NCBI GenBank assembly: GCA_944322775.1 | Contig: CALUQA010000064.1 | Location: 1-5,716, forward strand | Source of the DNA: an uncultured Elusimicrobiales bacterium | Lineage (GTDB): Bacteria > Elusimicrobiota > Elusimicrobia > Elusimicrobiales > Elusimicrobiaceae | DNA: 5,716 nt | Reading direction: 5' to 3' | Shown: positions 1 to 5,716 of the stretch, one piece after another | How positions within the stretch are numbered: position 1 is the first letter of the stretch | How the letters are laid out: each line of letters starts with the position of its first letter | The notes under the pieces: model-generated | What the model saw: the letters and a program-made list of their open reading frames with translations, nothing else | What the model was told of the DNA's origin: nothing | Database searches by the model: none | Position numbers and translations under genes: made by a program

Positions 1-685
1 GCGGGCCGGGGCCGACGCGGGTGATATAGGGTTTAAACACCACGTACACGTCGCGCACGCTTTTGGGGCCCAGGCCGGCTTCGCCCAAAAAGGTGGAAGC
101 GGTCGTGTCGCGCGAAGTGACAAACGGATATTCCCCGTGCAGCAAAGAAAGTTTAATGCCCTGCGTGCCTTCCAGCAAAATATGTTCGCCTTTATCCAAG
201 GCTTTGTTTAACAGTTCGGGCACATCTTGGATAAAATCTTTCAGCAACGGTTCGTCTTTGGCAAATTTTACGTCGCGCCGTTCAATGCGGTCTTTTACGG
301 CCTGCCCCAAACCGGTGCCCACACTGCCGATGTGCTGCATAAAATGGCTGGCGCCTTTTTCGGCGGCGGTTTCTTCGTCGGTAATCAACACGGCGTACGG
401 GTCAATAATCAAGCGGTCGGCCGTACCCGTCAGTTCCACTTCTTTCAGCAGCCACTCCGTTTTGGTATAGGCGCCCGCGCCCAACACCAGTTTGGTGGCC
501 GGGTTTAAAAAGCCCGACGGAATGTTTTTAAGCGTGTAGGATTTGCCGTCGGCCACCACGGTATGGCCCGCGTTGGGGCCACCCACGCGCACGCAATATT
601 CGTAATCGCCTTTATAAGACAAATACGCAGAAATCTTCCCTTTTCCTTCATCGCCGGCTTGTCCGCCGCACACAATATCAATCAT
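1..685 (-). CDS. purA: Adenylosuccinate synthetase (PurA), short archaeal-like form; 3' end beyond the left edge
   Basis: Catalyses the GTP-dependent joining of IMP and aspartate to adenylosuccinate, the first committed step to AMP, in the cytoplasm. Reading leftwards from the ATG at 685, 228 residues are visible with no stop before the window ends. The N-terminal P-loop-like motif GGQAGDEGKGK (residues 7-17) holds the expected catalytic Asp12, and VGGPNAGHTV (34-43) holds the catalytic His41. IGSVGTGLGQA (119-129) matches the IMP-binding segment, and EGTQG (172-176) followed by HGEYPFVTSRDTTAS (183-197) is a family hallmark. The usual Trp of GGQWGDEGKGK is Ala10 here. EGTQG lies about 50 residues earlier than in E. 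coli PurA, and the SRDTTAS form resembles the roughly 340-residue archaeal enzymes rather than the roughly 430-residue bacterial type. The start is set by a GGAGG site 6 nt upstream. It overlaps purB by 8 nt, so the two are probably translationally coupled. Family assignment is secure; the archaeal-like subtype is from motif memory. Confidence 0.93.
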   Translation of the reverse strand, partial: MIDIVCGGQAGDEGKGKISAYLSYKGDYEYCVRVGGPNAGHTVVADGKSYTLKNIPSGFLNPATKLVLGAGAYTKTEWLLKEVELTGTADRLIIDPYAVLITDEETAAEKGASHFMQHIGSVGTGLGQAVKDRIERRDVKFAKDEPLLKDFIQDVPELLNKALDKGEHILLEGTQGIKLSLLHGEYPFVTSRDTTASTFLGEAGLGPKSVRDVYVVFKPYITRVGPGP

Positions 686-2072
686 ACTTTCCCTCCGCCA
701 GTGCTGCTGCACGGCCTGTATAATTTTCAAACCGCAGTGAGCGCAGTTTGTTTTTGGTCTGTTCGTCCACGGACAGACTTTCTATAAAATCTTTCAGCAA
801 AGCGGCCGTCATGGGCCGCCCGCGTGTAAAATCGCGCAGTGTTTCATAGGCATTGGCATAGCCGGCTGCGCGTAAAATGGTCTGTATGCCTTCGGCAAGC
901 ACTTCGGGGTGGGCTTGCAGTTCTTGCTTGGCGGCTTGGCGGTTAAAATCTATTTTACCCAGGCCTTTGAGCAAAGACTGATACGCCACCAGACAATAGC
1001 CAAACGCCACGGCCATGTTGCGCAGCACCGTAGAGTCCGACAAATCCCGCTGCAGGCGCGACTGCGGCAGCTTTTGCGCAAAGAAGCTCAGCAAAGCGTC
1101 TGCCAATTGTAAATTGCCTTCGGCATTTTCAAAATCAATCGGGTTTACCTTTTGCGGCATGGTGGAAGAGCCCACCTCTCCGCGCACGGTTTTCTGATGT
1201 ACCAGCCCCGCCGAAATATAGCGCCACATATCCTGGCTAAAGCCCAGCAAAATCACGTTGGCACGGCGGATATTGTCAAACAAAGCGGCGTAGCTGTCGC
1301 GGTTATCCACCTGGGTGGAAACGGGGCTTAGATAAATTTTAATTTTGCGCCCGCGGTTCAGTTCTTTTACAAAGCGTTGGGCACAGCGCGGCCAATTAAT
1401 ATTCGGGAAGGCCGCGTAGTGAGCGTTATAGTTGCCCACCGCGCCGCCAAACTTGCAGGAAATTTGCCGTGTTTTCAGCTCGGCCATTTGCAGGGCAAGG
1501 CGCTGGGCAAACACGCGCATTTCTTTGCCAAAGGTGGTGGGCACTGCCGGCTGGCCGTGCGTGCGGGCCAGCATAAGGGAGCGGGCCTCTTTTTTGGCCA
1601 GGCGGATTAGCGCTTTTTGCAAATTTTCAAGTGCCGGCAGCAAGGCTTTTTCCAACCCGTCGGAAAGAAGCATGGCATAAGCGGCGCTGTTTACGTCCTC
1701 GCTGGTTAAGGCAAAATGCAGCCAGTTCAAACGGTCTTTTAAAGAGGTGTTTTGCAGGCGCAGTTTTAAATAATATTCCACGGCTTTTACGTCGTGGCGG
1801 GTGGCGGAAATACCGTTTAAACCCGCAAATTCAAGCGCGCGGATATCGGCCAAATCTTTTTCCTGCAACGCACAAACCTGTTGCAGCAATTGTTTTTCTT
1901 TAAGGGTTAAACTTTTAAAACCGGGAAGGCGTAAAGAAGAAAGGATTTCAAACCACGTGCTTTCAACACGCACGCGGGATGCAGTAAAGGCGGCTTCGCT
2001 CATCACACTTCTGAGCGCGCCCAGTCTGCCGCTATAGCGGCCGTCCAACGGGCACAGCGCCGATATTTCCAT
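678..2072 (-). CDS. purB: Adenylosuccinate lyase (PurB), E. coli-type
   Basis: A 464-residue cytoplasmic enzyme of the fumarase/aspartase superfamily. It splits adenylosuccinate to AMP plus fumarate, and SAICAR to AICAR plus fumarate. The N-terminus (MEISALCPLDGRYSGRL) matches the E. coli-type subfamily, whose members start with a similar SPVDGRY segment, and the length is close to the 456 residues of E. coli PurB. TSEDVN (123-128), the catalytic His172 in RTHGQP (171-175 region), GGAVGNYNAH (209-218) and the signature loop GSSTMPQKVNPIDFEN (301-316) with the catalytic serine all lie in the expected order. In the signature loop the MPHK of E. coli reads MPQK, a tolerated position as the loop is otherwise intact. 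The C-terminal helical domain is complete and the gene ends in TGA inside purA. The only plausible start is the ATG at 2072. It has no recognisable Shine-Dalgarno site but has a -10 hexamer 16 nt upstream. purB and purA form one operon by overlap. Confidence 0.96.
   Translation of the reverse strand: MEISALCPLDGRYSGRLGALRSVMSEAAFTASRVRVESTWFEILSSLRLPGFKSLTLKEKQLLQQVCALQEKDLADIRALEFAGLNGISATRHDVKAVEYYLKLRLQNTSLKDRLNWLHFALTSEDVNSAAYAMLLSDGLEKALLPALENLQKALIRLAKKEARSLMLARTHGQPAVPTTFGKEMRVFAQRLALQMAELKTRQISCKFGGAVGNYNAHYAAFPNINWPRCAQRFVKELNRGRKIKIYLSPVSTQVDNRDSYAALFDNIRRANVILLGFSQDMWRYISAGLVHQKTVRGEVGSSTMPQKVNPIDFENAEGNLQLADALLSFFAQKLPQSRLQRDLSDSTVLRNMAVAFGYCLVAYQSLLKGLGKIDFNRQAAKQELQAHPEVLAEGIQTILRAAGYANAYETLRDFTRGRPMTAALLKDFIESLSVDEQTKNKLRSLRFENYTGRAAALAEGKYD
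692..696 (-). promoter_or_regulatory. Shine-Dalgarno site of purA
   Basis: GGAGG on the minus strand, 6 nt before the purA ATG at 685. It lies inside the last codons of purB and fixes the purA start within the 8-nt overlap. Confidence 0.85.
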
Positions 2073-2088
2073 AATTATATTTTAGCAA

Positions 2089-2094
2089 ATTATA
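2089..2094 (-). promoter_or_regulatory. Candidate -10 box for purB-purA
   Basis: TATAAT, a consensus -10 hexamer, read on the minus strand 16 nt before the purB ATG. No good -35 hexamer is visible 16-18 nt upstream, where the sequence is GC-rich. If used, transcription would start about 7 nt further on, near 2082, leaving a leader of about 10 nt without a ribosome binding site. The 58-nt gap to the upstream gene holds no convincing terminator, so read-through from that gene is also possible. A second TATAAT-like match adjoining the ATG is too close to act for this start. Confidence 0.45.
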
Positions 2095-2130
2095 CAGGGG
2101 TTCTTGCGTTTGCGGCCAGGCCTAAAAGCC

Positions 2131-2883
2131 TTACTCCACCAGCAGGGCACCGCCGTTTTCGTTGGCAAAAATGGTAAACAGCGGCGGCTGCAGGAAGGTG
2201 CGCCCCCATTCATGCGTTTCGGCCGCCCCCACACCGTTAAGCGCCACCACGCGCGGGCCGACAAAAACGGGTTCGCCTATTTGGCGTTCGCGCAGCACAT
2301 CGCGCAGTTCAAATTCGTCGCTTCCGTCTTTCATGGTGCAAAAGCGATAGTTGTTTCTGCCGCAAAATATAAAATTTTGTTTAAGAATTTGAACCGTCTG
2401 TTTACCGTCATTTGTCAGTTGTTCGGCAGCAGACAAACCGGGCGTTACGACCAGCTCGGCCGGCACGATATTTTTAAACTGCATGGCAGGCAAATTCCAA
2501 TAGGCAAATTTTCCCGCCTGCAAAGGCGGTTCTTTTTCATACTGCACGGTTTGGCCGTCGTAAAAATGCAAGGTCACACTTTGCAGGGTGCCTTCCCCTT
2601 GCAAGGCTTGCGGCAAGGCCAAGCAGTTGCCGTGCGTCACCACCCGCCGCCCCTTGTTAATCAGCACCCCTTTGCATGGGCGGGACGCCTTCTGCCCCGT
2701 TTGGCCCAGCCACTGTACTTTTATTTGCACCACGCTGGTGCGCGCCGCGGCAAAAAGGGCGTCTTCTTGTTTTTGCGCTAAAGCTTGCTGCACTTGGCGG
2801 CTTAGGCGTTCCACCGGCGGATAGGCCAGCCCGTTTAAAGCGGCAAAAGACAATAAAAAGAGAAAAATAAAATATTTTTTCAT
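2131..2883 (-). CDS. Secreted protein resembling a catalytically dead trypsin-like serine protease
   Basis: A 250-residue protein of unassigned function. Residues 1-20 form a classic signal peptide: Lys2-Lys3, a hydrophobic core, then a likely cut after LNGLA, so it is exported. The body recalls the chymotrypsin/trypsin fold. C-KGVLIN-(5)-VVTHGNC (Cys70 to Cys87) resembles the CxGxLIN...VVTAAHC segment, where two cysteines frame the catalytic His. FAYWNLPAMQF (126-136) sits where the DxALL segment with catalytic Asp is expected, 44 residues later. RQIGEPVFVGPRVVALNGVG (200-219) resembles GDSGGPVF..GRVVGI.S.G. In that alignment the triad reads Asn86, Asn130 and Ile202 instead of His, Asp and Ser. 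A second cysteine pair (174, 182) could form a disulfide. The start is supported by AAGGAG 5 nt before the ATG. The gene stands alone between the efflux unit and purB. Secretion is well supported; the protease-fold reading rests on motif recognition and may be wrong. Confidence 0.8.
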   Translation of the reverse strand: MKKYFIFLFLLSFAALNGLAYPPVERLSRQVQQALAQKQEDALFAAARTSVVQIKVQWLGQTGQKASRPCKGVLINKGRRVVTHGNCLALPQALQGEGTLQSVTLHFYDGQTVQYEKEPPLQAGKFAYWNLPAMQFKNIVPAELVVTPGLSAAEQLTNDGKQTVQILKQNFIFCGRNNYRFCTMKDGSDEFELRDVLRERQIGEPVFVGPRVVALNGVGAAETHEWGRTFLQPPLFTIFANENGGALLVE

Positions 2884-2888
2884 AAAAA

Positions 2889-2894
2889 CTCCTT
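2889..2894 (-). promoter_or_regulatory. Shine-Dalgarno site of the secreted protein gene
   Basis: AAGGAG on the minus strand with a 5-nt all-T spacer before the ATG at 2883. It decides this start. Confidence 0.85.
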
Positions 2895-2900
2895 GCTTGT

Positions 2901-2929
2901 ATTATTTCAACTTTCCTCATACCGCGCAA
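2901..2929 (-). promoter_or_regulatory. Candidate sigma-70-type promoter for the secreted protein gene
   Basis: On the minus strand TTGCGC (2929-2924, three of six matches to TTGACA, including the conserved TTG) and AATAAT (2906-2901, five of six matches to TATAAT) are separated by exactly 17 nt. Transcription would begin near 2894, almost at the Shine-Dalgarno site. The promoter lies just after the intrinsic terminator at 2934-2960, so the gene could be transcribed independently of the structured region before it. Confidence 0.4.
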
Positions 2930-2933
2930 GGGC

Positions 2934-2960
2934 AAAAAGGCCCGGAGCCCTCTGGGCCTT
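2934..2960 (-). terminator. Intrinsic terminator ending the structured intergenic region
   Basis: On the minus strand AAGGCCC (2960-2954) pairs perfectly with GGGCCTT (2943-2937) across a 10-nt loop. The stem runs straight into a T tract (2938-2934). The efflux unit already has its own terminator at 3073-3098, so this one must end a separate transcript or attenuate a leader. The loop sequence CAGAG could alternatively pair over 5 bp with CTCTG of the preceding hairpin (2969-2965). Confidence 0.7.
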
Positions 2961-2963
2961 ACG

Positions 2964-3056
2964 GCAGAGCCTGCCCCGTTAAAGCACGGCAAACGACTCT
3001 GCAAAAATGATTGTTGCGTCCAATGTTGGCTTTTCCCCGCCGAAGTGCGGAACAGC
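2964..3056 (-). ncRNA. Candidate structured RNA: small RNA or attenuated leader, no known family recognised
   Basis: Read on the minus strand, this stretch folds into two clear hairpins. The first (3056-3029) pairs GCTGTTCCGC with GCGGGGAAAAGC around a 6-nt loop, with small bulges. The second has an outer stem GCAGAG/CTCTGC (3002-2997 with 2969-2964) and an inner stem TGCCGT/ACGGGGCA around another 6-nt loop (2985-2980). The linker between them holds a weak 4-bp ATTG/CAAT stem. An intrinsic terminator follows within a few bases. TATATT near 3065-3060 is a possible -10 box, without a convincing -35. No coding reading is credible. I matched it to no riboswitch or small-RNA family I know. It could be an independent small RNA, a terminating leader of the secreted protein gene, or an intergenic repeat. 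Confidence 0.45.
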
Positions 3057-3072
3057 AAAAATATAGCCATAA

Positions 3073-3098
3073 AAAAACAGCCCCGGAGGGCTGTTTTT
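3073..3098. terminator. Strong intrinsic terminator of the efflux unit, symmetric
   Basis: AAAAACAGCCC (3073-3083), a 4-base loop CGGA, then the exact complement GGGCTGTTTTT (3088-3098). It begins 15 nt after the stop codon of the outer-membrane channel gene on the minus strand. The A and T tracts flank both sides, so it could stop transcription from either direction, but only minus-strand genes are present here. Confidence 0.93.
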
Positions 3099-3112
3099 AA
3101 AAGTCGGTCTTT

Positions 3113-4690
3113 TTATTTTTTCGGCTCATCAGCGGCTGTTTCTTCCGCCTTGGCAGGTTCTGTTGCTTCGGCCGGTGCAGCTTGCGACTGCTCTTTGTTT
3201 GGCGCAGCCTCGGCTTGCGCTTGTTGTTCAGCCGCGGCACGCTGCTGGGCTTTTTGCTCTTCCCAAGCGGCCCGTTCGGACTCTACTTGCGCTTCAAAAG
3301 GGCCAAAGCCGCATTTCTCGTCCCAACCGCCGCCAAAAGCTTTGGACAGGCTGATTAAAGCCAATAGCTCGTTTTGGCGCGCGCTGGCCAAGTTCATTTC
3401 CGCCTGCAACAGGTTACGTTCCACGTCCAACAGCTCCATGGTGCCGATTAAGCCGGCGTCTTCCTGTTTTTTGGTCAGCTCATAACCGCGGCGCAAAGCT
3501 TTGGTTTGCTCAAGCAAAATTTCAAACATTTCCCGGTTAATACGGTTGCTGTTTAACGCGTCTAAAGCTTCTTTAAAAGCGTTCTGCACGGTTTGCTCGT
3601 AGGCGGCCAGCATTTCTTCATACTGGGCTTTGGCGGCTTTGTTTTGCGCCACAATACGCCCGCCTGCAAAAATGGGCTGCATTACCTGCCCGGCAAACGC
3701 CCACATGCCAGAGGTGCCGCGGAAAAGTTCGTTTAACTGCGGGCTGGCATAGCCGGCAGCCCCGGTAAGCGTAATATCGGGGAAGTACGCCGCGCGCGCC
3801 GCACCGATGCGGGCATTGGCGGCAATCAACTGTCCTTCTGCACTGCGCACGTCCGGGCGGTTGGCCAGCAGACGGGAAGGCAAGCCTTCCGGCACCATGG
3901 GCATGACAACGGCGTCGCGCAAGTGGCCTTGGCGTTTTTCAAAGCCTTGCACAATTTCCCGCGGGGAGCGCCCCACCAACACGGAAAGGGCCGTCTCCGT
4001 CGTTTTGACGGACAGCTCCAACTGTTTGGCCGTGGCGGCCACGGAATACATGTCCGCTTCAATGCGGCGCAAATCCACTTCCGTGGCGTAGCCGGCATTG
4101 TAGCGGCTGGTGTAAATGCGCACGCTTTCCTGACGGGTGGCCAGGGTGCGCTGGGCAATTTCCAGCTGGGCGTCCAGGGTGCGCAACGTAAAATAGGTGG
4201 AAGCCACTTGGGCCGTTAAGGACAAAAGCACCGTGTCTTTGGCCGCCATGGTGGAAAGCAAATCCGCGCGGGCGGCTTCGCTCAAGCGGCGGTATTTGCC
4301 CCACAAATCCAGTTCAAAAGAAGCCACAATGGTGCCCGTGCTTAAGGTTTGGCCGGAACCGTAATAGCTGCCGGCTCTGCCGCTGCCGCCTTGGGCGGCA
4401 ATGGTGGGCAGCTGGTCTGCCACCGCCGTGGTCACGGCGGCGCGGGCCTGGTCCACGCGGGCCACGGCCTGGCGCAAGTCTTTATTAAAAAGCAGGGCTT
4501 CGGTTTCCAGCTTATTCAGTTCGGGGTCTTCAAACATTTCCCACCACTGATAATTTTGGAAAACGCTGTAATCTTCGCCGCTTTGCTCGGCAGGCAAGTC
4601 CAAATCCGGGCGTTTATAGTTCGGCCCCATCATACAGCCAGACAGCAACGCCGCACACGAAAGGGCACAGACAAGTCTTTTAAATATCAT
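3113..4690 (-). CDS. Outer-membrane efflux lipoprotein of the OprM/NodT/TolC family
   Basis: The outer-membrane exit duct of a tripartite RND efflux system, 525 residues from the ATG at 4690. A longer reading from 4720 adds ten residues but lacks a ribosome binding site. The 4690 start has GGAGG 6 nt upstream and places a proper lipoprotein signal at the N-terminus, with lipobox LSGC and acylated Cys19. The next residue is Met, not the inner-membrane-retention Asp, which fits outer-membrane sorting. Family marks are MGPNYKRPD just after the Cys, SFELDLWGKYRR (about 125-135), LLANRPDVRSAE (274-285), ARAAYFPDITLTGAAGY (about 298-314), PIFAGGRI (339-346) and the closing SLSKAFGGGW ending at 456. 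These span two outer-membrane efflux repeats. Residues 457-525 form an extra low-complexity tail rich in Ala, Glu, Gln and Pro, absent from typical members. The gene overlaps the pump gene by 11 nt and ends at a strong terminator. The substrate cannot be predicted. Confidence 0.95.
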   Translation of the reverse strand: MIFKRLVCALSCAALLSGCMMGPNYKRPDLDLPAEQSGEDYSVFQNYQWWEMFEDPELNKLETEALLFNKDLRQAVARVDQARAAVTTAVADQLPTIAAQGGSGRAGSYYGSGQTLSTGTIVASFELDLWGKYRRLSEAARADLLSTMAAKDTVLLSLTAQVASTYFTLRTLDAQLEIAQRTLATRQESVRIYTSRYNAGYATEVDLRRIEADMYSVAATAKQLELSVKTTETALSVLVGRSPREIVQGFEKRQGHLRDAVVMPMVPEGLPSRLLANRPDVRSAEGQLIAANARIGAARAAYFPDITLTGAAGYASPQLNELFRGTSGMWAFAGQVMQPIFAGGRIVAQNKAAKAQYEEMLAAYEQTVQNAFKEALDALNSNRINREMFEILLEQTKALRRGYELTKKQEDAGLIGTMELLDVERNLLQAEMNLASARQNELLALISLSKAFGGGWDEKCGFGPFEAQVESERAAWEEQKAQQRAAAEQQAQAEAAPNKEQSQAAPAEATEPAKAEETAADEPKK

Positions 4691-5716
4691 GCAAAGCCTC
4701 CGCTTTGGCCCCTTCTGCATTGGGGTCGTTCTTTTCCTTCCAACCGCCGGAAATCAAGTAGAAAAACAGCGGGATAAACATAGGGGCAATAGCCGTGGCG
4801 CCCAACATACCAAACACCACAGCCGTGCCGATAGAGTGACGGCTGGCCGCACCGGCGCCGCTGCTGATAGCCAGCGGCACGCAGCCCAAAATGAACGCCA
4901 AGGACGTCATGATAATCGGGCGGAAGCGCAGCTTGATGGCTTGCAGGGCCGCTTCGTAAGCGGTGGCCCCTTGCTCGCGCACCAGCACGGCAAACTCTAC
5001 AATCAAAATGGCGTTTTTGGCGGCCAAACCCACCAAGGCCACCAAAGCGATTTGGAAGTAAATGTCGTTATCCAAGCCGCGCATATACGTGCCCAACAAG
5101 GCACCGAACATGCCAAACGGAACGGCCAAAATAACCGCAAAGGGCAGGCCCCATTTTTCATACTGGGCCGCCAAAATGAGAAACACCACCAACATACCCA
5201 AAAGCAATGCGATGGTAGAAGAACTGCCGGTAATGGTCTCCTGATAGGTGGTACCCGTCCAGGCCAGGGTGTATTCTTCACCCAAGGTTTCGCGCGCCAC
5301 TTCTTCCATGGCGGCAATGGCCTGACCGGAGCTGTAACCGTCAGCCGGCGTGGCCATTACTTTGGCCGCGGGGAAGGCGTTAAAACGTTCCACCATATCC
5401 GGCCCCAACATGGGGGTCAGCGTAACGAAGGCAGACAGCGGCACCATGTCGCCGGAGTTGGAGCGAACATAAATTTCGCCCAATTGTTCGGGGCGGGCAC
5501 GGTAGTCGCCTTCCGCCTGCATCATTACTTTAAAACTGCGGCTGAACTTGGTGAAATCGTTCACATAGGCCGTGCCGAACGTGCCTTGAATGGTGGAGTA
5601 AAGCTCCGACAAAGACACATTCATGGCCATGGCTTTGATTTCGTCCACTTTCAAATTATACTGCTGCGTATCGGCATAAAAAGTTGTGCTCACGCTTGCC
5701 AGTTCCGGCCGTTTTT
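4680..5716 (-). CDS. RND efflux transporter, AcrB/MexB (HAE1) family; 5' part beyond the right edge
   Basis: The inner-membrane, proton-driven pump of a tripartite efflux system. The last 344 residues, about a third of a normal protein of roughly 1,040, are visible. The frame stays open to the window edge. The GTG at 5693 is an internal Val, because the upstream codons (KRPELAS) continue the family alignment. The visible part covers the end of the second periplasmic porter and docking region, including SLSELYSTIQGTFGTAYVNDF, GDYRARPEQLGEIYVRS and MVPLSAFV, then the AWTGTTYQE segment and the final membrane block. The membrane block contains PFGMFGALLGTYMRGLDNDIYFQ, LAAKNAILIVEFA (Lys233 and Asn234 in visible numbering) and RPIIMTSLAFILG with Thr270. 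This Lys and Thr match the AcrB proton-relay residues Lys940 and Thr978. The Asp pair of that relay lies outside the window. The C-terminus is a short charged tail whose last codons overlap the channel gene by 11 nt. Drug or other substrate is not predictable. Confidence 0.97.
   Translation of the reverse strand, partial: KRPELASVSTTFYADTQQYNLKVDEIKAMAMNVSLSELYSTIQGTFGTAYVNDFTKFSRSFKVMMQAEGDYRARPEQLGEIYVRSNSGDMVPLSAFVTLTPMLGPDMVERFNAFPAAKVMATPADGYSSGQAIAAMEEVARETLGEEYTLAWTGTTYQETITGSSSTIALLLGMLVVFLILAAQYEKWGLPFAVILAVPFGMFGALLGTYMRGLDNDIYFQIALVALVGLAAKNAILIVEFAVLVREQGATAYEAALQAIKLRFRPIIMTSLAFILGCVPLAISSGAGAASRHSIGTAVVFGMLGATAIAPMFIPLFFYLISGGWKEKNDPNAEGAKAEALHDI
4697..4701 (-). promoter_or_regulatory. 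Shine-Dalgarno site of the outer-membrane channel gene
   Basis: GGAGG on the minus strand, 6 nt before the ATG at 4690 and inside the 3' end of the pump gene. It selects the 4690 start over the in-frame ATG at 4720. Confidence 0.85.

Noticed and set aside
63..508. Two overlapping plus-strand open frames opposite purA.
   Set aside because: The minus strand encodes PurA with intact catalytic motifs through this whole stretch, so these are shadows.
2095..2130. Possible terminator after the secreted protein gene, around the GGCTTTTAGGCC inverted sequence.
   Set aside because: The stem is only about three base pairs and has no T tract, so it does not qualify as an intrinsic terminator.
2104..2781. 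Plus-strand open frame of 225 codons opposite the secreted protein gene.
   Set aside because: Its protein is rich in His, Arg and Gln without recognisable motifs, as expected for an antisense shadow. The minus-strand frame has a signal peptide, start signals and a fold-like motif pattern.
3010..3032. GGACGCAA on the minus strand recalls the conserved core of the c-di-GMP-I (GEMM) riboswitch.
   Set aside because: The matching tetraloop hairpin, the receptor and the remaining conserved core bases are not found at the expected spacing, so the match is too short to call.
2657..3070. Minus-strand open frame of 137 codons from an ATG at 3070, overlapping the secreted protein gene in another frame.
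   Set aside because: It lacks a ribosome binding site, runs through two stable hairpins and a terminator, and then overlaps a better-supported gene that has a signal peptide and strong Shine-Dalgarno site.
4691..4720. In-frame ATG at 4720 as an alternative, longer start for the outer-membrane channel.
   Set aside because: No ribosome binding site precedes it, it adds a charged stretch before an otherwise ideal lipoprotein signal, and it lengthens the overlap with the pump gene.
5691..5693. GTG at 5693 as the start of a short RND protein.
   Set aside because: The frame stays open to the window edge and the upstream residues continue the AcrB-family alignment, so this is an internal valine of a gene cut by the edge.

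Overview
All five protein genes that can be supported lie on the minus strand, so the window reads biologically from right to left. It comes from a Gram-negative bacterium: it encodes an outer-membrane lipoprotein channel and an RND inner-membrane pump, and most starts have clear GGAGG-type Shine-Dalgarno sites. Base composition looks roughly balanced. The phylum cannot be fixed from the sequence. The pairing of an E. coli-type PurB with a short, archaeal-like PurA argues against an ordinary enterobacterium and would suit a less-studied, perhaps uncultured, lineage (inference only).

Right part (5716 to 3071): the 3' end of an AcrB/MexB-type RND pump gene enters from the right edge. It overlaps by 11 nt the gene for its TolC/OprM-type outer-membrane lipoprotein, and a strong intrinsic terminator closes the unit. 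Together they are the pump and exit duct of a tripartite efflux system. The periplasmic adaptor gene would be expected upstream, outside the window. The channel protein carries an unusual 69-residue Ala/Glu/Gln-rich C-terminal tail.

Middle (3070 to 2131): an intergenic stretch of about 230 nt has two prominent hairpins of similar design followed by an intrinsic terminator, all oriented with the downstream gene. It looks like a small RNA or a structured, attenuated leader. It is followed by a secreted 250-residue protein whose layout recalls a trypsin-fold serine protease, but all three catalytic positions appear to be replaced. This is a candidate secreted pseudoprotease.

Left part (2094 to 1): purB (adenylosuccinate lyase, complete) and purA (adenylosuccinate synthetase, cut by the left edge) overlap by 8 nt. 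PurA and PurB catalyse the two successive steps from IMP to AMP, and PurB also acts in the shared IMP pathway. purB has a near-perfect -10 hexamer only 16 nt before its ATG and no visible Shine-Dalgarno site, so its transcript may have a very short leader.

The most interesting points are the candidate pseudoprotease, the structured region upstream of it, the short-form PurA beside an E. coli-type PurB, and the tail on the efflux channel.
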